Shown: positions 25,954 to 35,856, counted from the stretch's first letter. The stretch: 64,000 nucleotides of DNA from Bacteroidetes bacterium GWB2_32_14 (GCA_001768235.1 MENK01000035.1:250183-314182); one strand, 5' to 3'. The notes: a model not told the origin generated them from the letters alone. A program made the numbers and translations.

Positions 25954-27120
25954 TTATCGTGTTTTTCCCAGAACAATCGAATTAAATTTTTCTACTTCTT
26001 CCATAATTGGGCTATGGGCAGAGTTTTCAAATGTAAAGAATTCTTTTCGCGGTGCTTTAAGCTGATCGTAAAAGTCTTTTGCAACCGAATAAGGGGTTTG
26101 GTAATCGTATTTTCCCTGGAAAATATACACAGGAACCTGCATGCTGTCAATATCGTTAAACAGGTTTTTATTTATCACATCTGGCCATAGATATTTAAAC
26201 GAAAACAAGCTGCCTGGCATAAAATTCATTTTTTCTTTAAACGTGTATTCTTTTATATTGAGTATCATTTTAACTACCGGCCACATACCGGTCATTTCGT
26301 GAGTTACACCACCACCAAATTGAGTTACATAATTCCGTTCGTTCATTAAAAATTTTTGCCATACGTCAATACCTGCAAGAGAATCGGGGAAAGTTAATTT
26401 TGAGAGTGCGTTAATTGCTTTTTGGTTATTCTGTTTAAGGGCTTGTTCTTTAGTCCATTCAAACGAAATGTATTCTCCTTTATACTGGTAACATACCTGC
26501 CCAATACCAAAATATGCATGAAAAAGTTCAGGATACTCATAGGCGGTTAAGATTCCTAAAAACGAACCCCACGAATGCCCCATGAGATAGATTTTTTCCT
26601 GATTAAAGCGTTTGGCAAGATATTCACTTAGTTCCCGGGTGTCGGATATAAATTGAGCCAAATTCATACTTTCGGCAGGAATATTTTTTGAATAGGATTT
26701 TCCTGCTCCGCGTTGTTCCCAATAAACCATCACGAAATCATTTTCAATAGCCCTGTTCGTGGCTTTCATGAATGCATATTCGGGGCTTCCCGGTCCGCCA
26801 TGCAGAAACAGCATTACAGGTTTGGCCGCATCTGCACCACGAATAATAAGATATTGTTCTTGCCCGCCAAGCATTATTTTTTCAATTGTAGAAATGCTCC
26901 CGGCAAGCATTTTCCCGTCTAAACCAGTTATTGGATCAGCTTTTCCCGGACTTTTAATCCAGAGATTAATTGCAAGGATTAAAATAATTATAAGTATTCC
27001 GCCAACAATGTACAAGAATACTTTGCCAATTTTTTTTTTATTTTTTTCATTTTTATAAGCTTGTTTTAAGTTATTTTGCAGCACGTAACCAGTTTTAAAG
27101 TACGAACAAACATTATGCAC
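25954..27120 (-). CDS. Membrane-anchored alpha/beta hydrolase (proline iminopeptidase-like), uncertain start
   Basis: The frame is open for 388 codons from a GTG at 27120. An N-terminal membrane anchor (KVFLYIVGGILIIILILAINLW) is followed by an alpha/beta-hydrolase domain: oxyanion HGGPG, nucleophile in GHSWGS, acid Asp in FQGKYDYQTP and His in ENSAHSP, the pattern of prolyl iminopeptidase-like S33 hydrolases. The start is odd. The only sensible ATG (27050) is out of frame by one homopolymer step: it reads MKKIKKK through a run of ten A (27030-27039) and then loses the frame. The GTG start gives an unlikely leader (MHNVCSYFKTGYVLQNN). Slippage, phase variation or an indel in the run is possible. 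Confidence 0.85.
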   Translation of the reverse strand: MHNVCSYFKTGYVLQNNLKQAYKNEKNKKKIGKVFLYIVGGILIIILILAINLWIKSPGKADPITGLDGKMLAGSISTIEKIMLGGQEQYLIIRGADAAKPVMLFLHGGPGSPEYAFMKATNRAIENDFVMVYWEQRGAGKSYSKNIPAESMNLAQFISDTRELSEYLAKRFNQEKIYLMGHSWGSFLGILTAYEYPELFHAYFGIGQVCYQYKGEYISFEWTKEQALKQNNQKAINALSKLTFPDSLAGIDVWQKFLMNERNYVTQFGGGVTHEMTGMWPVVKMILNIKEYTFKEKMNFMPGSLFSFKYLWPDVINKNLFNDIDSMQVPVYIFQGKYDYQTPYSVAKDFYDQLKAPRKEFFTFENSAHSPIMEEVEKFNSIVLGKTR

Positions 27121-27278
27121 GGAGAATGTTTTAAAGTGCTATTTTGTTAATACGATTTATATCAAATGTAGCAATTTTACCTGAATCCTGGTACTAAAAA
27201 ATCAATTTCTGATTTTTATTAAGGTTGAAATCATATAGATTTCATAAGAAGGCAATAAATTTATCCCTGAAAAAGAGC

Positions 27279-27286
27279 TATCTTTG
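27279..27286 (+). promoter_or_regulatory. Possible -7 box for the DEAD-box helicase gene
   Basis: TATCTTTG, an exact TAnnTTTG match, 30 bp upstream of the start codon. Confidence 0.35.
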
Positions 27287-27316
27287 CCTGTTTTAACTAA
27301 TTAGCGATATTTATTA

Positions 27317-28519
27317 ATGAAGTTTACAGAATTTAATTTGAATGATCGTTTGCTGGAGGCGATATCATACATGGGTTTTGATGAGGCCACCCCGATACAG
27401 GAAATGGCTATACCCGAAATAATGAACGAAAACGATTTGATTGCCTGTGCTCAAACAGGAACAGGTAAAACAGCTGCATTTATTTTACCTGTTTTAAATA
27501 AATTAACCGGAGTAAAAAGTTCTTCAATTAATACATTAATTATTGTTCCTACACGTGAGCTGGCATTGCAAATCGATCAGCAAATCCAGGGATTTTCATA
27601 TTTTGTGCCTGTTAGCTCGTTACCCGTTTATGGCGGTGGCGATGGAAACGATTTTGAAACAGAACGAAAAGCCCTTTTGGGTAATTCCGATATTATTGTT
27701 GCAACACCGGGCAAATTGATTTCGCATTTAAAAATGGGATATGTTAAATTCAACGACATTAAGCATTTAATTCTCGATGAGGCCGACAAAATGCTTGATA
27801 TGGGGTTTTACGACGATATCCAAAAAATAATATCTTATATTCCAAAAAATAGGCAAACACTCATGTTTAGCGCAACAATGCCTCCGAAAATCAGAGTATT
27901 AGCCAGCCAGATTCTTAAAAATCCAAAAGAAATAAGCATTGAACTTTCTAAACCGGCCGAAGGTGTTTTGCAGGCATCGTATCTGGTATATGATAATCAA
28001 AAAACAGTTTTAATAAAATACCTGTTATTGAATAAACCAGAATACAACAGCATCCTTATTTTTACATCAACAAAAAGCAAGGTTTCCGAAATAGTAAGGG
28101 AATTAAAACGGAAAGATTTTGAAATTGAAGGGATATCTTCAGATTTGGAACAGCAGCAACGCGAAGAAGTGCTTTCACGGTTCCGTTCTAAAAAAACACG
28201 TATTTTAGTTGCTACCGATGTATTAAGCCGGGGAATCGATATTAAAGATATAAACCTGATAATAAATTACGATGTACCCGGTGATGCCGAAGATTATGTT
28301 CACCGTGTCGGCAGAACTGCCCGTGCAAATACAACAGGTGTTGCTTTAACGCTTATAAATGAAAACGATATGCAAAAATTCAGGCGTATTGAAGAGCTTA
28401 TTGAACGTGAGATTATTAAAATACCTGTTCCTGCCGAATTAGGCGAAAGCCCCGCGTGGAATCCCCGGCCTTTTCATAAGCACTCGAAACCTAGGTATAA
28501 AAGAAGAAAAGGTAAATAA
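27317..28519 (+). CDS. DEAD-box RNA helicase (RhlE-like)
   Basis: 400 residues. Canonical motifs in order: Q motif (FDEATPIQEMAIP), motif I AQTGTGKT, Ia PTRELA, Ib TPGK, II DEAD, III SAT, IV IFTSTK, V ATDVLSRGID and VI HRVGRTAR. A short basic tail (KPRYKRRKGK) probably contacts RNA. RhlE-like helicases remodel RNA in ribosome assembly or decay, often in the cold; the specific substrate is not evident. Monocistronic. Confidence 0.94.
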   Translation: MKFTEFNLNDRLLEAISYMGFDEATPIQEMAIPEIMNENDLIACAQTGTGKTAAFILPVLNKLTGVKSSSINTLIIVPTRELALQIDQQIQGFSYFVPVSSLPVYGGGDGNDFETERKALLGNSDIIVATPGKLISHLKMGYVKFNDIKHLILDEADKMLDMGFYDDIQKIISYIPKNRQTLMFSATMPPKIRVLASQILKNPKEISIELSKPAEGVLQASYLVYDNQKTVLIKYLLLNKPEYNSILIFTSTKSKVSEIVRELKRKDFEIEGISSDLEQQQREEVLSRFRSKKTRILVATDVLSRGIDIKDINLIINYDVPGDAEDYVHRVGRTARANTTGVALTLINENDMQKFRRIEELIEREIIKIPVPAELGESPAWNPRPFHKHSKPRYKRRKGK

Positions 28520-28691
28520 TTTATGATATCTAATTGGGAATAAAATGCTCCCGAAAAACGGAATCAAGTATTACTCAAGCACTTAACCTTTGATGCTGTA
28601 AATCAAAACATTATGGCAATTTCACAAACTTTAACATAATTTATTCGTAAATAAGGTACAGTTTTTGTTAAATTGCATAAAAAATAAGCTT

Positions 28692-29054
28692 ATGAGAAAA
28701 TATTTACTTTCAATCATATTTCTCTTATTTTCGGTTTGTTTGTTTGCTCAGGGAAATTCTGAAAAAACAGATTCAATACCTGTTCACGAAAAATTTTTTC
28801 AGAAACAGGAAATGAAAATTTATCCTAACCCCGTGGTTGATTATTTCTACGCAGAATATTCGATAGAATATATAAAAGATGCAAAACTACAGGTTTATAA
28901 TTCTCTTGGGGAAATAGTAATCAGCAAAGATTTAGAAGAAAAAAAGGGAAACGAGAAGATTTATGTTACCGGGCTTAAAAACGGGCTTTATTTTTGTTCT
29001 CTTCTCGTTGACGATAACCGTGTTAGTACAAAAAAACTTCTGGTTAATCGTTAA
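28692..29054 (+). CDS. Small secreted protein made almost only of a T9SS type A sorting domain
   Basis: 120 residues from the ATG at 28692 (MRKYLLSIIFLLFSVCLFAQGN, signal peptide). After a short linker nearly the whole mature part is a Por secretion system C-terminal domain: MKIYPNPVVDYFYAEY, KLQVYNSLGEIV, and GLKNGLYFCSLLVDDNRVSTKKLLVNR. It should be exported by the type IX system, yet has no cargo domain. It may be a very small surface protein or a remnant of a larger cargo gene. It overlaps the convergent sirtuin gene by 11 bp. Confidence 0.8.
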   Translation: MRKYLLSIIFLLFSVCLFAQGNSEKTDSIPVHEKFFQKQEMKIYPNPVVDYFYAEYSIEYIKDAKLQVYNSLGEIVISKDLEEKKGNEKIYVTGLKNGLYFCSLLVDDNRVSTKKLLVNR

Positions 29055-29745
29055 AAAGATATTTGTTTTTCAGGTCGTTAATTAAAGCTTGTACACCAGT
29101 GCAGGCTTTTTCTTTTATGCAGATCAGGTTTTTTATTGCAGGTAAGTTAATTTCGTTGGGATCAATTAAGTAAATGGGAATATGTAACGGGACATAATCA
29201 ATTAACCCGGCAGCGGGATAAACATTTAACGATGTGCCAATAACGACAAAAATATCGGCTTTTTCACAAATATGGCTTGCTTTACTAATTGCAGGAACCG
29301 ATTCGCCAAACCAAACAATATGGGGCCTGAGTTGTGAGCCTTTTTCGCACTTATCTCCCGGGTTTAATTCCCATCCCCGGATTGTATAAATAAGTGATGA
29401 ATCTGCCGTGCTTCTTGATTTTCTGATTTCACCATGTAAGTGTAAAATGTTTTTACTTCCGGCACGTTCATGCAAATCATCTACATTTTGAGTAATAATT
29501 TGTACATCGAAATATTTTTCAAGTTCAACTAAACCACGATGTCCCTGGTTGGGTTCCGATTCAATAACTTTCTTTCTTCGCTCATTGTAAAAACGTAATA
29601 CCAATTCAGGATTGTTGTGCCATGCCTCCGGGCTTGCAACATCTACAAAGTTGTATTGCTCCCATATTCCACCCATATCACGAAACGTAGGAATTCCACT
29701 TTCCGCACTTATCCCCGATCCGGTTAAAACAACAAGTTTTTTCAT
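29044..29745 (-). CDS. cobB: NAD-dependent protein deacylase (sirtuin, class III-like)
   Basis: 233 residues. Sir2 motifs: TGSGISAESGIPTFR, ITQNVDDLHERAGS with the catalytic His in LHLHGEI, and GTSLNVYPAAGL. FYNERRK provides the Tyr-x-x-Arg pair seen in SIRT5-like desuccinylases. The zinc site is unusual: after HGEI the expected first CxxC is missing (KSRSTADSS), and only one Cys (GDKCEKGSQ) remains. Similar loss is known in Bacteroidota sirtuins, so this is likely functional but zinc-free. Start and length fit the family. Confidence 0.9.
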   Translation of the reverse strand: MKKLVVLTGSGISAESGIPTFRDMGGIWEQYNFVDVASPEAWHNNPELVLRFYNERRKKVIESEPNQGHRGLVELEKYFDVQIITQNVDDLHERAGSKNILHLHGEIRKSRSTADSSLIYTIRGWELNPGDKCEKGSQLRPHIVWFGESVPAISKASHICEKADIFVVIGTSLNVYPAAGLIDYVPLHIPIYLIDPNEINLPAIKNLICIKEKACTGVQALINDLKNKYLFND

Positions 29746-29915
29746 GATTGCTGATTTTGTAAAGCAAAATACAAAATATTTTATTGATTTTGAATTTGTA
29801 AAGAGTTTTCAAAAGATTTATAATTGACCATCTATTTATTCTGCAGTTAATTTTTAGTATTTTAGCCGTTACCTGGGTGGAAATTAATCTCCATAAAATC
29901 AGGCAAATATATTTT

Positions 29916-31865
29916 ATGATTGATTTCAATACCATACAACGCATAATTGATACAGCAGAAATTGTTGATGTAGTTCAGGATTTTGTGAACCTGAAAAAGC
30001 GGGGTGTTAATTATTTGGGTTTATGCCCGTTTCATAACGAAAAAACCCCGTCGTTTACCGTTTCTCCGGCTAAAGGAATTTACAAATGCTTTGGTTGTGG
30101 CAAAGGAGGAAATCCGGTAAACTTTATTATGGAACACGAGCATTTGGGATACGCAGATGCACTCAGGTACCTGGCTAAAAAATATCATATCGAAATAGTT
30201 GAAAAGGAACTATCTGCCGAAGAAATTCAGCAACAAAACGAACGCGATAGTTTGCTTGTTGTTACAAAATTTGCGAATAGCTATTTTCAGGAAAAATTAC
30301 ACAAACACACCGATGGCCGGGCGATAGGATTAAGCTATTTTAAAGAACGGGGCTTCCGTGACGAAATCATCGATAAATTTGAATTGGGTTATAGCCTCGA
30401 TATTCGTGATGCTTTTACAAAAGCAGCAATTGAAAAAGGATACAAACTAGAGTTTCTCGAAAAAGCCGGATTTACTATTGTAAACGAGCAGGATAAATTT
30501 GATCGTTTTCGTGGACGGGTTATGTTTCCAATACACAGTTTGTCGGGAAATGTGATTGGTTTTGGTGGCCGTGTTCTGAAAAAAGACGAAAAAACAGCTA
30601 AATACCTGAATTCGCCCGAGTCGGAGATTTATCATAAAAGTAAGGTCTTGTATGGTATGTTTCAGGCAAAAACAGCAATAACACAATCGGATAAGTGTTA
30701 TTTAGTTGAAGGATATACCGATGTTATTTCAATGCATCAGTCAGGAATAGAAAATGTTGTAGCTTCATCGGGAACATCATTAACTGTTGATCAAATACGA
30801 TTAATCAAACGATTTACCCCCAATGTTACCATAATATACGATGGTGATGCGGCTGGAATAAAAGCATCTTTGCGGGGGATTGATCTTGTGTTGGAACAGG
30901 GAATGAATGTTCGTGTATTGTTATTACCCGAAAATGAAGATCCCGACTCGTTTGCAAAAGCGCATAGTGCTTCAGAATTGCTTGCATTTATACAAAAAAA
31001 CGAAGAGGATTTTATTACATTCAAAACCCGCTTGCTTTCGAAGGATACAAAAAACGATCCTGTAAAAAAAGCCAATTTAATTAGTGATATTGTTCATTCT
31101 ATTTCAGTTATTCCTGATGGCATTATCCGAACAGTATATATTAAGGAATGTAGCACTATACTTGGTATTGATGAAAAGATTCTTTATTCCGAAACCAATA
31201 AAATTCGTCGCAGATACGCAGATTCTGAATCACGCAGGGTTACAACTCCTTCGGATGTTTATAAAGTAGCTTCTCCGGCAGTTCCATCTTTTGTTGAAGG
31301 ATATTATGCGGAACCGCAGGAAAGAGAAATCATTAAACTGCTGTTACATTATGGTAACCAGGTACTTTATTCGTACCAGGAAGATAAATTTGATGAACCC
31401 CGGCATGTTAAGGTTGCAGAATATATTATTAAAGAAATACTGAATGATGACCTGGAGTTTAAAAACCTGGTTTATAAACAGATTTTTCAGGAATATCTTG
31501 ATGGAATGAGTAAAGATCTGCTTCCTGAAAGTAAGCAGTTTATTTTTCATAACGATCCGCAAATAAGTAAATTAGCTGCCGACTTACTAAGCACGACTTA
31601 TACTTTAAGCAAGATATTTAAAAGAAAAGGGGCTTTGATCGAAAATGACGAACTTAAATTGAACCAGATAGTACCGGAAACAGTTGTTGCGTATAAACGA
31701 AAAATATTGGAAATAGCTCAAAAGGATGTTTCAGAAAAACTTCATATAGCACAGGAAAACAAAATTTCAGTCGAAGAATTAAATACAATTCAAAAGGAGA
31801 GTATGTTAATTACTTCGGCTATTATTGCCATTTCGAAGGACAGGGGATGGGTAATAATTCGTTAA
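29916..31865 (+). CDS. dnaG: DNA primase
   Basis: 649 residues from the ATG at 29916; a GTG 39 bp upstream is less likely. It synthesises RNA primers for replication. Domains: an N-terminal CHC2 zinc finger (CPFHNEKTPSF..CFGCGKGG, residues ~39-65), the catalytic core, TOPRIM (YLVEGYTDVISMHQSG, IYDGDAAGIKASLRGID, residues ~260-340) and a C-terminal helicase-interaction region. The length is typical for Bacteroidota. It is followed by a convergent sensor kinase. Confidence 0.95.
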   Translation: MIDFNTIQRIIDTAEIVDVVQDFVNLKKRGVNYLGLCPFHNEKTPSFTVSPAKGIYKCFGCGKGGNPVNFIMEHEHLGYADALRYLAKKYHIEIVEKELSAEEIQQQNERDSLLVVTKFANSYFQEKLHKHTDGRAIGLSYFKERGFRDEIIDKFELGYSLDIRDAFTKAAIEKGYKLEFLEKAGFTIVNEQDKFDRFRGRVMFPIHSLSGNVIGFGGRVLKKDEKTAKYLNSPESEIYHKSKVLYGMFQAKTAITQSDKCYLVEGYTDVISMHQSGIENVVASSGTSLTVDQIRLIKRFTPNVTIIYDGDAAGIKASLRGIDLVLEQGMNVRVLLLPENEDPDSFAKAHSASELLAFIQKNEEDFITFKTRLLSKDTKNDPVKKANLISDIVHSISVIPDGIIRTVYIKECSTILGIDEKILYSETNKIRRRYADSESRRVTTPSDVYKVASPAVPSFVEGYYAEPQEREIIKLLLHYGNQVLYSYQEDKFDEPRHVKVAEYIIKEILNDDLEFKNLVYKQIFQEYLDGMSKDLLPESKQFIFHNDPQISKLAADLLSTTYTLSKIFKRKGALIENDELKLNQIVPETVVAYKRKILEIAQKDVSEKLHIAQENKISVEELNTIQKESMLITSAIIAISKDRGWVIIR

Positions 31866-31867
31866 AA

Positions 31868-34800
31868 TCAGGAGATATTCAGTGTAAATGTAAATGTACT
31901 CCCTTTTCCATGTTCGCTGGTTACAGTTATAGTTCCTCCATTGTGCTGGATAAATTCTTTACACAGGATTAGACCTAAGCCGGAGCCTTTTTCATTTTGT
32001 GTGCCGGGAGTAGTATGGTGTTGATCAATTCTGAATAATTTGTCAAGCTCTTCGTTTTTAATACCAATTCCGTTATCGGTAATACTTATTGTACACAATT
32101 CGTTATTTGCCGTACACCTGATTTCAATTTTCCCCTTGTTTCCGGTAAATTTAGCTGCATTTGAAATTAAGTTGCGAATAACGGTATGTATCATATTTTC
32201 GTCTGCAAAAACATCTAATTTATCGGGAACAAAAACCAGTAATTCTATTTCTTTCGACTCGAGCTTATTTTTAATTAATTCGATATTCTCCTTAATTATA
32301 CTTACAATATCAAAAGTTCTGGGATTAAATTTTATTTCTCCCATTTGGCTCGACGACCAGTCTAAAAGGTTTTCAAGAAGGTTGTATGTTGTTTGAGAAA
32401 GCTTGTTTAGTTCCGATAAAAATGATTTTGTTTTTTCTTTGTCAAAATCATCTAAATCGGTTAAAACATAGGCTGTAGAATTTACAAATGTGCTTATTGG
32501 GCTCCGTAAATCGTGAGCAATAATTCTGAAAAACTTGTTTTTTGTGGCGTTACTTATTTCGAGCTGATCTTTTTTCTTTTCAATTTCTTCTTTTTGACTT
32601 TCCAATTCAATGTTTTTAGCACTTATCCATTCGTTAGCATCTTTTAAATGTTCTGCCTGGACAAGGATTTCTTCGTTTTGCATCAATATTTCCTGGGTAC
32701 GCTGTTTTACGATTTTTTCGAGATTTTCCTTTTCTTTAATTAAATTGTATGTATAAAGCTTTACAATCAAAACAATAAACAGGGTGCTTAAAATAAAATA
32801 ACTTAAATAGGCTGCAAAAGTTCTATACCATGGGGGTAAGATTACAAACTTATACTCTGCAGTACCACTTTCAATACCATATATGTTTTTTGATTTTACT
32901 TTAAATGTATATGTTCCCTCGGGAAGGTTCGTGTATTCTTTTTTATTTTCTATACTCCATACAGACCAATCTTTATCGTATCCATCAAGAAAATAGCTAT
33001 ACGTGTTCTTTTGTTCTTCTTCATAAAAAGGTGAAGCATATTGAAATGTTAACGAGTTGTTTTTATAATTTAAAACGGTACCTGTATTTATTGTTGGATT
33101 GGGATCGAGCAGCAATTCAAAGGATGTTGAATCGGGATGAATTTCTACTTTTTTGAAATTTGTTCCGTTGTATAAGACAGAGTCTCCCGAAAAAACTTTT
33201 CTGATTAATGCAGGGTATAAATCGAAATAATCTTTATCGGGATGCCCGATGTATCTGAAAGTACCTTTAGTTGTTCCAAACCAGGTTGTAGAATCTTCCT
33301 GGGTAGCAATATAAAAATTTGTTATAATTTCGTCATTTATCCTTTTCCACGAAAGAGTATCTGCAAAGACATTTTCTGATGTAGTATCTTTGGGATGGAT
33401 GAATAATTCGAATTTATTTTCATTATAATTAAAGGTATAATATTCTCTGTCGGACGAGAAATGCAGTTTGTTATTTACATTAATAATCTGGTTTGATTTT
33501 ACAGAAGATAATCCATTCGATGTATCATAAAATTCAACATTGTTTAGTACATTTTCGTTTAATGGATTTTTAATGCGGATTAATCCCTTGTAGTTTACGC
33601 TTAGCCAAAGATTACCTAAAGAGTCTTCGTTTATATCCCTGATAATATCATTTATGCCAAATTGTATTCCGTGGTTAGTCCATTTTCCATTATTGTAGCT
33701 GGCTAAAGCAAGGCCGGTATTTAATCCTAAAAATAATTTCGTGGGATCTTTTTTATACTGGTGTAATTTAAAAGTAATTCTATAATCAGATATTTGTTTT
33801 GATTTGTCGTCAATAATTTGAAAAAGGCCCCTGTTTGATGCTACCAGTAAAATAGTTTTATCGGTTACTGTTAAATTCGATACTTTCTGTTTTTTTTCAG
33901 AATATAGATGCGGGGGTTGAAAATACAAGAAACCCCAGGTTTGCTCAAATGTTCCTTTAACAGGGATAAAGCTATTTACACAAAAATTTATTTTATCAGG
34001 ATTCTTATTTGTACAATAAATACCCGATCCGGTCGAAATATAAAGTTTATTTTTTGTTTCGGCTACATCAGATATCACGCCGTTTATACCCTTTTCATCA
34101 TTCCAGTATCTAAAAGGAGAATTTATTTCAACCTGGCAAATTCCGTTGGCAAGAGCTAACCATAGGGGCTGATTTTTTTGATAATATAAAAAATGGGTTG
34201 GGCTGACAATTCCGATCGATTCATGGTTTATTATATCAACAACATTCCAGTTGCCATCAACAATCAGAATACTTCCGTAAATTGTACTCATAGCATATAA
34301 GTTATCAGAAATCTCTATGCCATGATAAAAAATATTTTTTATTAAGTAATTATTCAGATTTTTTGTGATTTCCGAAATTTCAGAAAATGAGCGGATCACT
34401 ACTTGTTCCCCTTTTCTGCTATATAAAAAGGCGCCATCGGTACGGGTACAAATAATTAAACCGTTTTTATGTTTGAAAATGGAATGTATTTTTTTGTCAG
34501 CGAAAAAATCTCCCTGTTCAATCAGGTTTAATGAATCGTGTTCGAGTTTTAATAATCCTCTCCCTATTTCCTGAACAAAATATGAGTTATCAACCTTATG
34601 GCTAAGGTAAAATCGCTCCTTATTACTGGAATAATAGCTAAATTTTTTATTGTGATATTTAAAAAGATACTTATCCGTAAGAAAGAAAACAGTGTCGGAA
34701 AAACAATTAATATCCCAAATATCACCAAAATCCATGTATTGAGAATCGATAAGATGGGTTAGTGATTTATAAACCAGGTTTCCTGATTCATTTGGAATTA

Positions 34801-35128
34801 AACAACCTATTTCATTAAAAGCTCCTGAATATAGTATGTTTTTATTATCAATAGCTAAGCTGCGTACTGTTGAATTGTTTTTTACAGGTATTGTTTTCCA
34901 GTTCTCACCATCATATTCCAGAATGCCATTAACATTACCAAAATACATAATTCCTCGTTTATCCTGAATAACAGCCCAGTTTTGAGCTCCGCTATTATAA
35001 TCCTTTGCCGAATAGTATTTTGATGGCAACAAACCCCTTTCCTGTGATTTTGCATTAAAATTAAATGCAAACAGAAATATCAGGCCGGGAATTATAATTC
35101 TTTTATATGTATTCTGTGTGTCAAACAT
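31868..35128 (-). CDS. Giant sensor histidine kinase with Reg_prop propeller and Y_Y_Y domain
   Basis: 1086 residues. Signal peptide or anchor, then a large periplasmic region of Reg_prop-type beta-propeller repeats (e.g. NWAVIQDKRGIMYFGN, NYYIRDINEDSLGNLWLSVNYKGL-like units), a Y_Y_Y domain (NLPEGTYTFKVKSKNIYG), a membrane helix (~795-815), a coiled coil, HisKA with His872 in IIAHDLRSPIS, and HATPase_c (DNGIGIK, GSGLGLILCKEFI). Unlike classical Bacteroides hybrid systems it has no receiver or AraC domain. The LytTR regulator gene ends 14 bp upstream on the same strand and is the likely partner. Confidence 0.92.
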   Translation of the reverse strand: MFDTQNTYKRIIIPGLIFLFAFNFNAKSQERGLLPSKYYSAKDYNSGAQNWAVIQDKRGIMYFGNVNGILEYDGENWKTIPVKNNSTVRSLAIDNKNILYSGAFNEIGCLIPNESGNLVYKSLTHLIDSQYMDFGDIWDINCFSDTVFFLTDKYLFKYHNKKFSYYSSNKERFYLSHKVDNSYFVQEIGRGLLKLEHDSLNLIEQGDFFADKKIHSIFKHKNGLIICTRTDGAFLYSRKGEQVVIRSFSEISEITKNLNNYLIKNIFYHGIEISDNLYAMSTIYGSILIVDGNWNVVDIINHESIGIVSPTHFLYYQKNQPLWLALANGICQVEINSPFRYWNDEKGINGVISDVAETKNKLYISTGSGIYCTNKNPDKINFCVNSFIPVKGTFEQTWGFLYFQPPHLYSEKKQKVSNLTVTDKTILLVASNRGLFQIIDDKSKQISDYRITFKLHQYKKDPTKLFLGLNTGLALASYNNGKWTNHGIQFGINDIIRDINEDSLGNLWLSVNYKGLIRIKNPLNENVLNNVEFYDTSNGLSSVKSNQIINVNNKLHFSSDREYYTFNYNENKFELFIHPKDTTSENVFADTLSWKRINDEIITNFYIATQEDSTTWFGTTKGTFRYIGHPDKDYFDLYPALIRKVFSGDSVLYNGTNFKKVEIHPDSTSFELLLDPNPTINTGTVLNYKNNSLTFQYASPFYEEEQKNTYSYFLDGYDKDWSVWSIENKKEYTNLPEGTYTFKVKSKNIYGIESGTAEYKFVILPPWYRTFAAYLSYFILSTLFIVLIVKLYTYNLIKEKENLEKIVKQRTQEILMQNEEILVQAEHLKDANEWISAKNIELESQKEEIEKKKDQLEISNATKNKFFRIIAHDLRSPISTFVNSTAYVLTDLDDFDKEKTKSFLSELNKLSQTTYNLLENLLDWSSSQMGEIKFNPRTFDIVSIIKENIELIKNKLESKEIELLVFVPDKLDVFADENMIHTVIRNLISNAAKFTGNKGKIEIRCTANNELCTISITDNGIGIKNEELDKLFRIDQHHTTPGTQNEKGSGLGLILCKEFIQHNGGTITVTSEHGKGSTFTFTLNIS

Positions 35129-35142
35129 ATAATTAAATTGTG

Positions 35143-35856
35143 TTATTCGGGAGCTTCATTATTTCCGAGCTTTTTAACAGCTTCATCTTTATACTTTCTT
35201 CCTATAGGTATTTCCATTGTCCCTATTTCTACCGAAGAACAACTGAAAGCATCAATTTGGTTTATTGCAATTATATATGATCTGTGAATTCGTAAAAATT
35301 CATTCGGATTTAATATGCTCTCAAAGTAACTGAGTTGTTGTTTTGTGATTACTGTTTTTTGTTTTGTAACAACTTTTACATAATCTTTTATGCTTTCAAG
35401 GTAAAGAATGTTCGGTATATAGATTTTAACCATTCTTTTATTTTCCTTCAAATAAATATGACCAGAAATTTCTTGTTCTTTATCGGATTCTGTTTTCCCT
35501 GTTTTTATATCAATAAGTTTATTTATAGCTTTAATAAGCCTTTCAAACGTTATAGGTTTAAGTATATAATCTGCAACATTTAAATCAAATCCTTCAATTG
35601 CATAATTTTTGTTTGCAGACGTAATAATGACTAAAGGGGGATGGGTAAAACTTTTTAAAAAATCAATACCTGTAAGATTTGGCATTTCAACATCAAGAAA
35701 TAGAAAATCTACTTCATGATCTTTTAAGAATTCATAAACTGAAATAGCATTGTTAAATGTCTCTACAACTTCAATAGCAGGTATTTTTTTTAGATACCCC
35801 TGTAATACCGCTATAGCTAATGGTTCGTCATCAACTATAACACATTTTAGTTTCAT
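35143..35856 (-). CDS. LytTR-family response regulator
   Basis: 237 residues. Receiver domain with acidic pair in VDDEP and phospho-acceptor Asp55 in FLFLDVEMPNLTG, conserved Thr/Ser and Lys in ITSANK and KPITFERL, followed by a C-terminal LytTR DNA-binding domain (YLESIKDYVKVVTKQK, FLRIHRSYIIAINQID, IPIGRKYKDE). It is the first gene of a two-gene unit with the giant kinase (14-bp gap). LytTR regulators normally pair with LytS-type kinases, whereas this kinase is of the HisKA type. Confidence 0.92.
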   Translation of the reverse strand: MKLKCVIVDDEPLAIAVLQGYLKKIPAIEVVETFNNAISVYEFLKDHEVDFLFLDVEMPNLTGIDFLKSFTHPPLVIITSANKNYAIEGFDLNVADYILKPITFERLIKAINKLIDIKTGKTESDKEQEISGHIYLKENKRMVKIYIPNILYLESIKDYVKVVTKQKTVITKQQLSYFESILNPNEFLRIHRSYIIAINQIDAFSCSSVEIGTMEIPIGRKYKDEAVKKLGNNEAPE

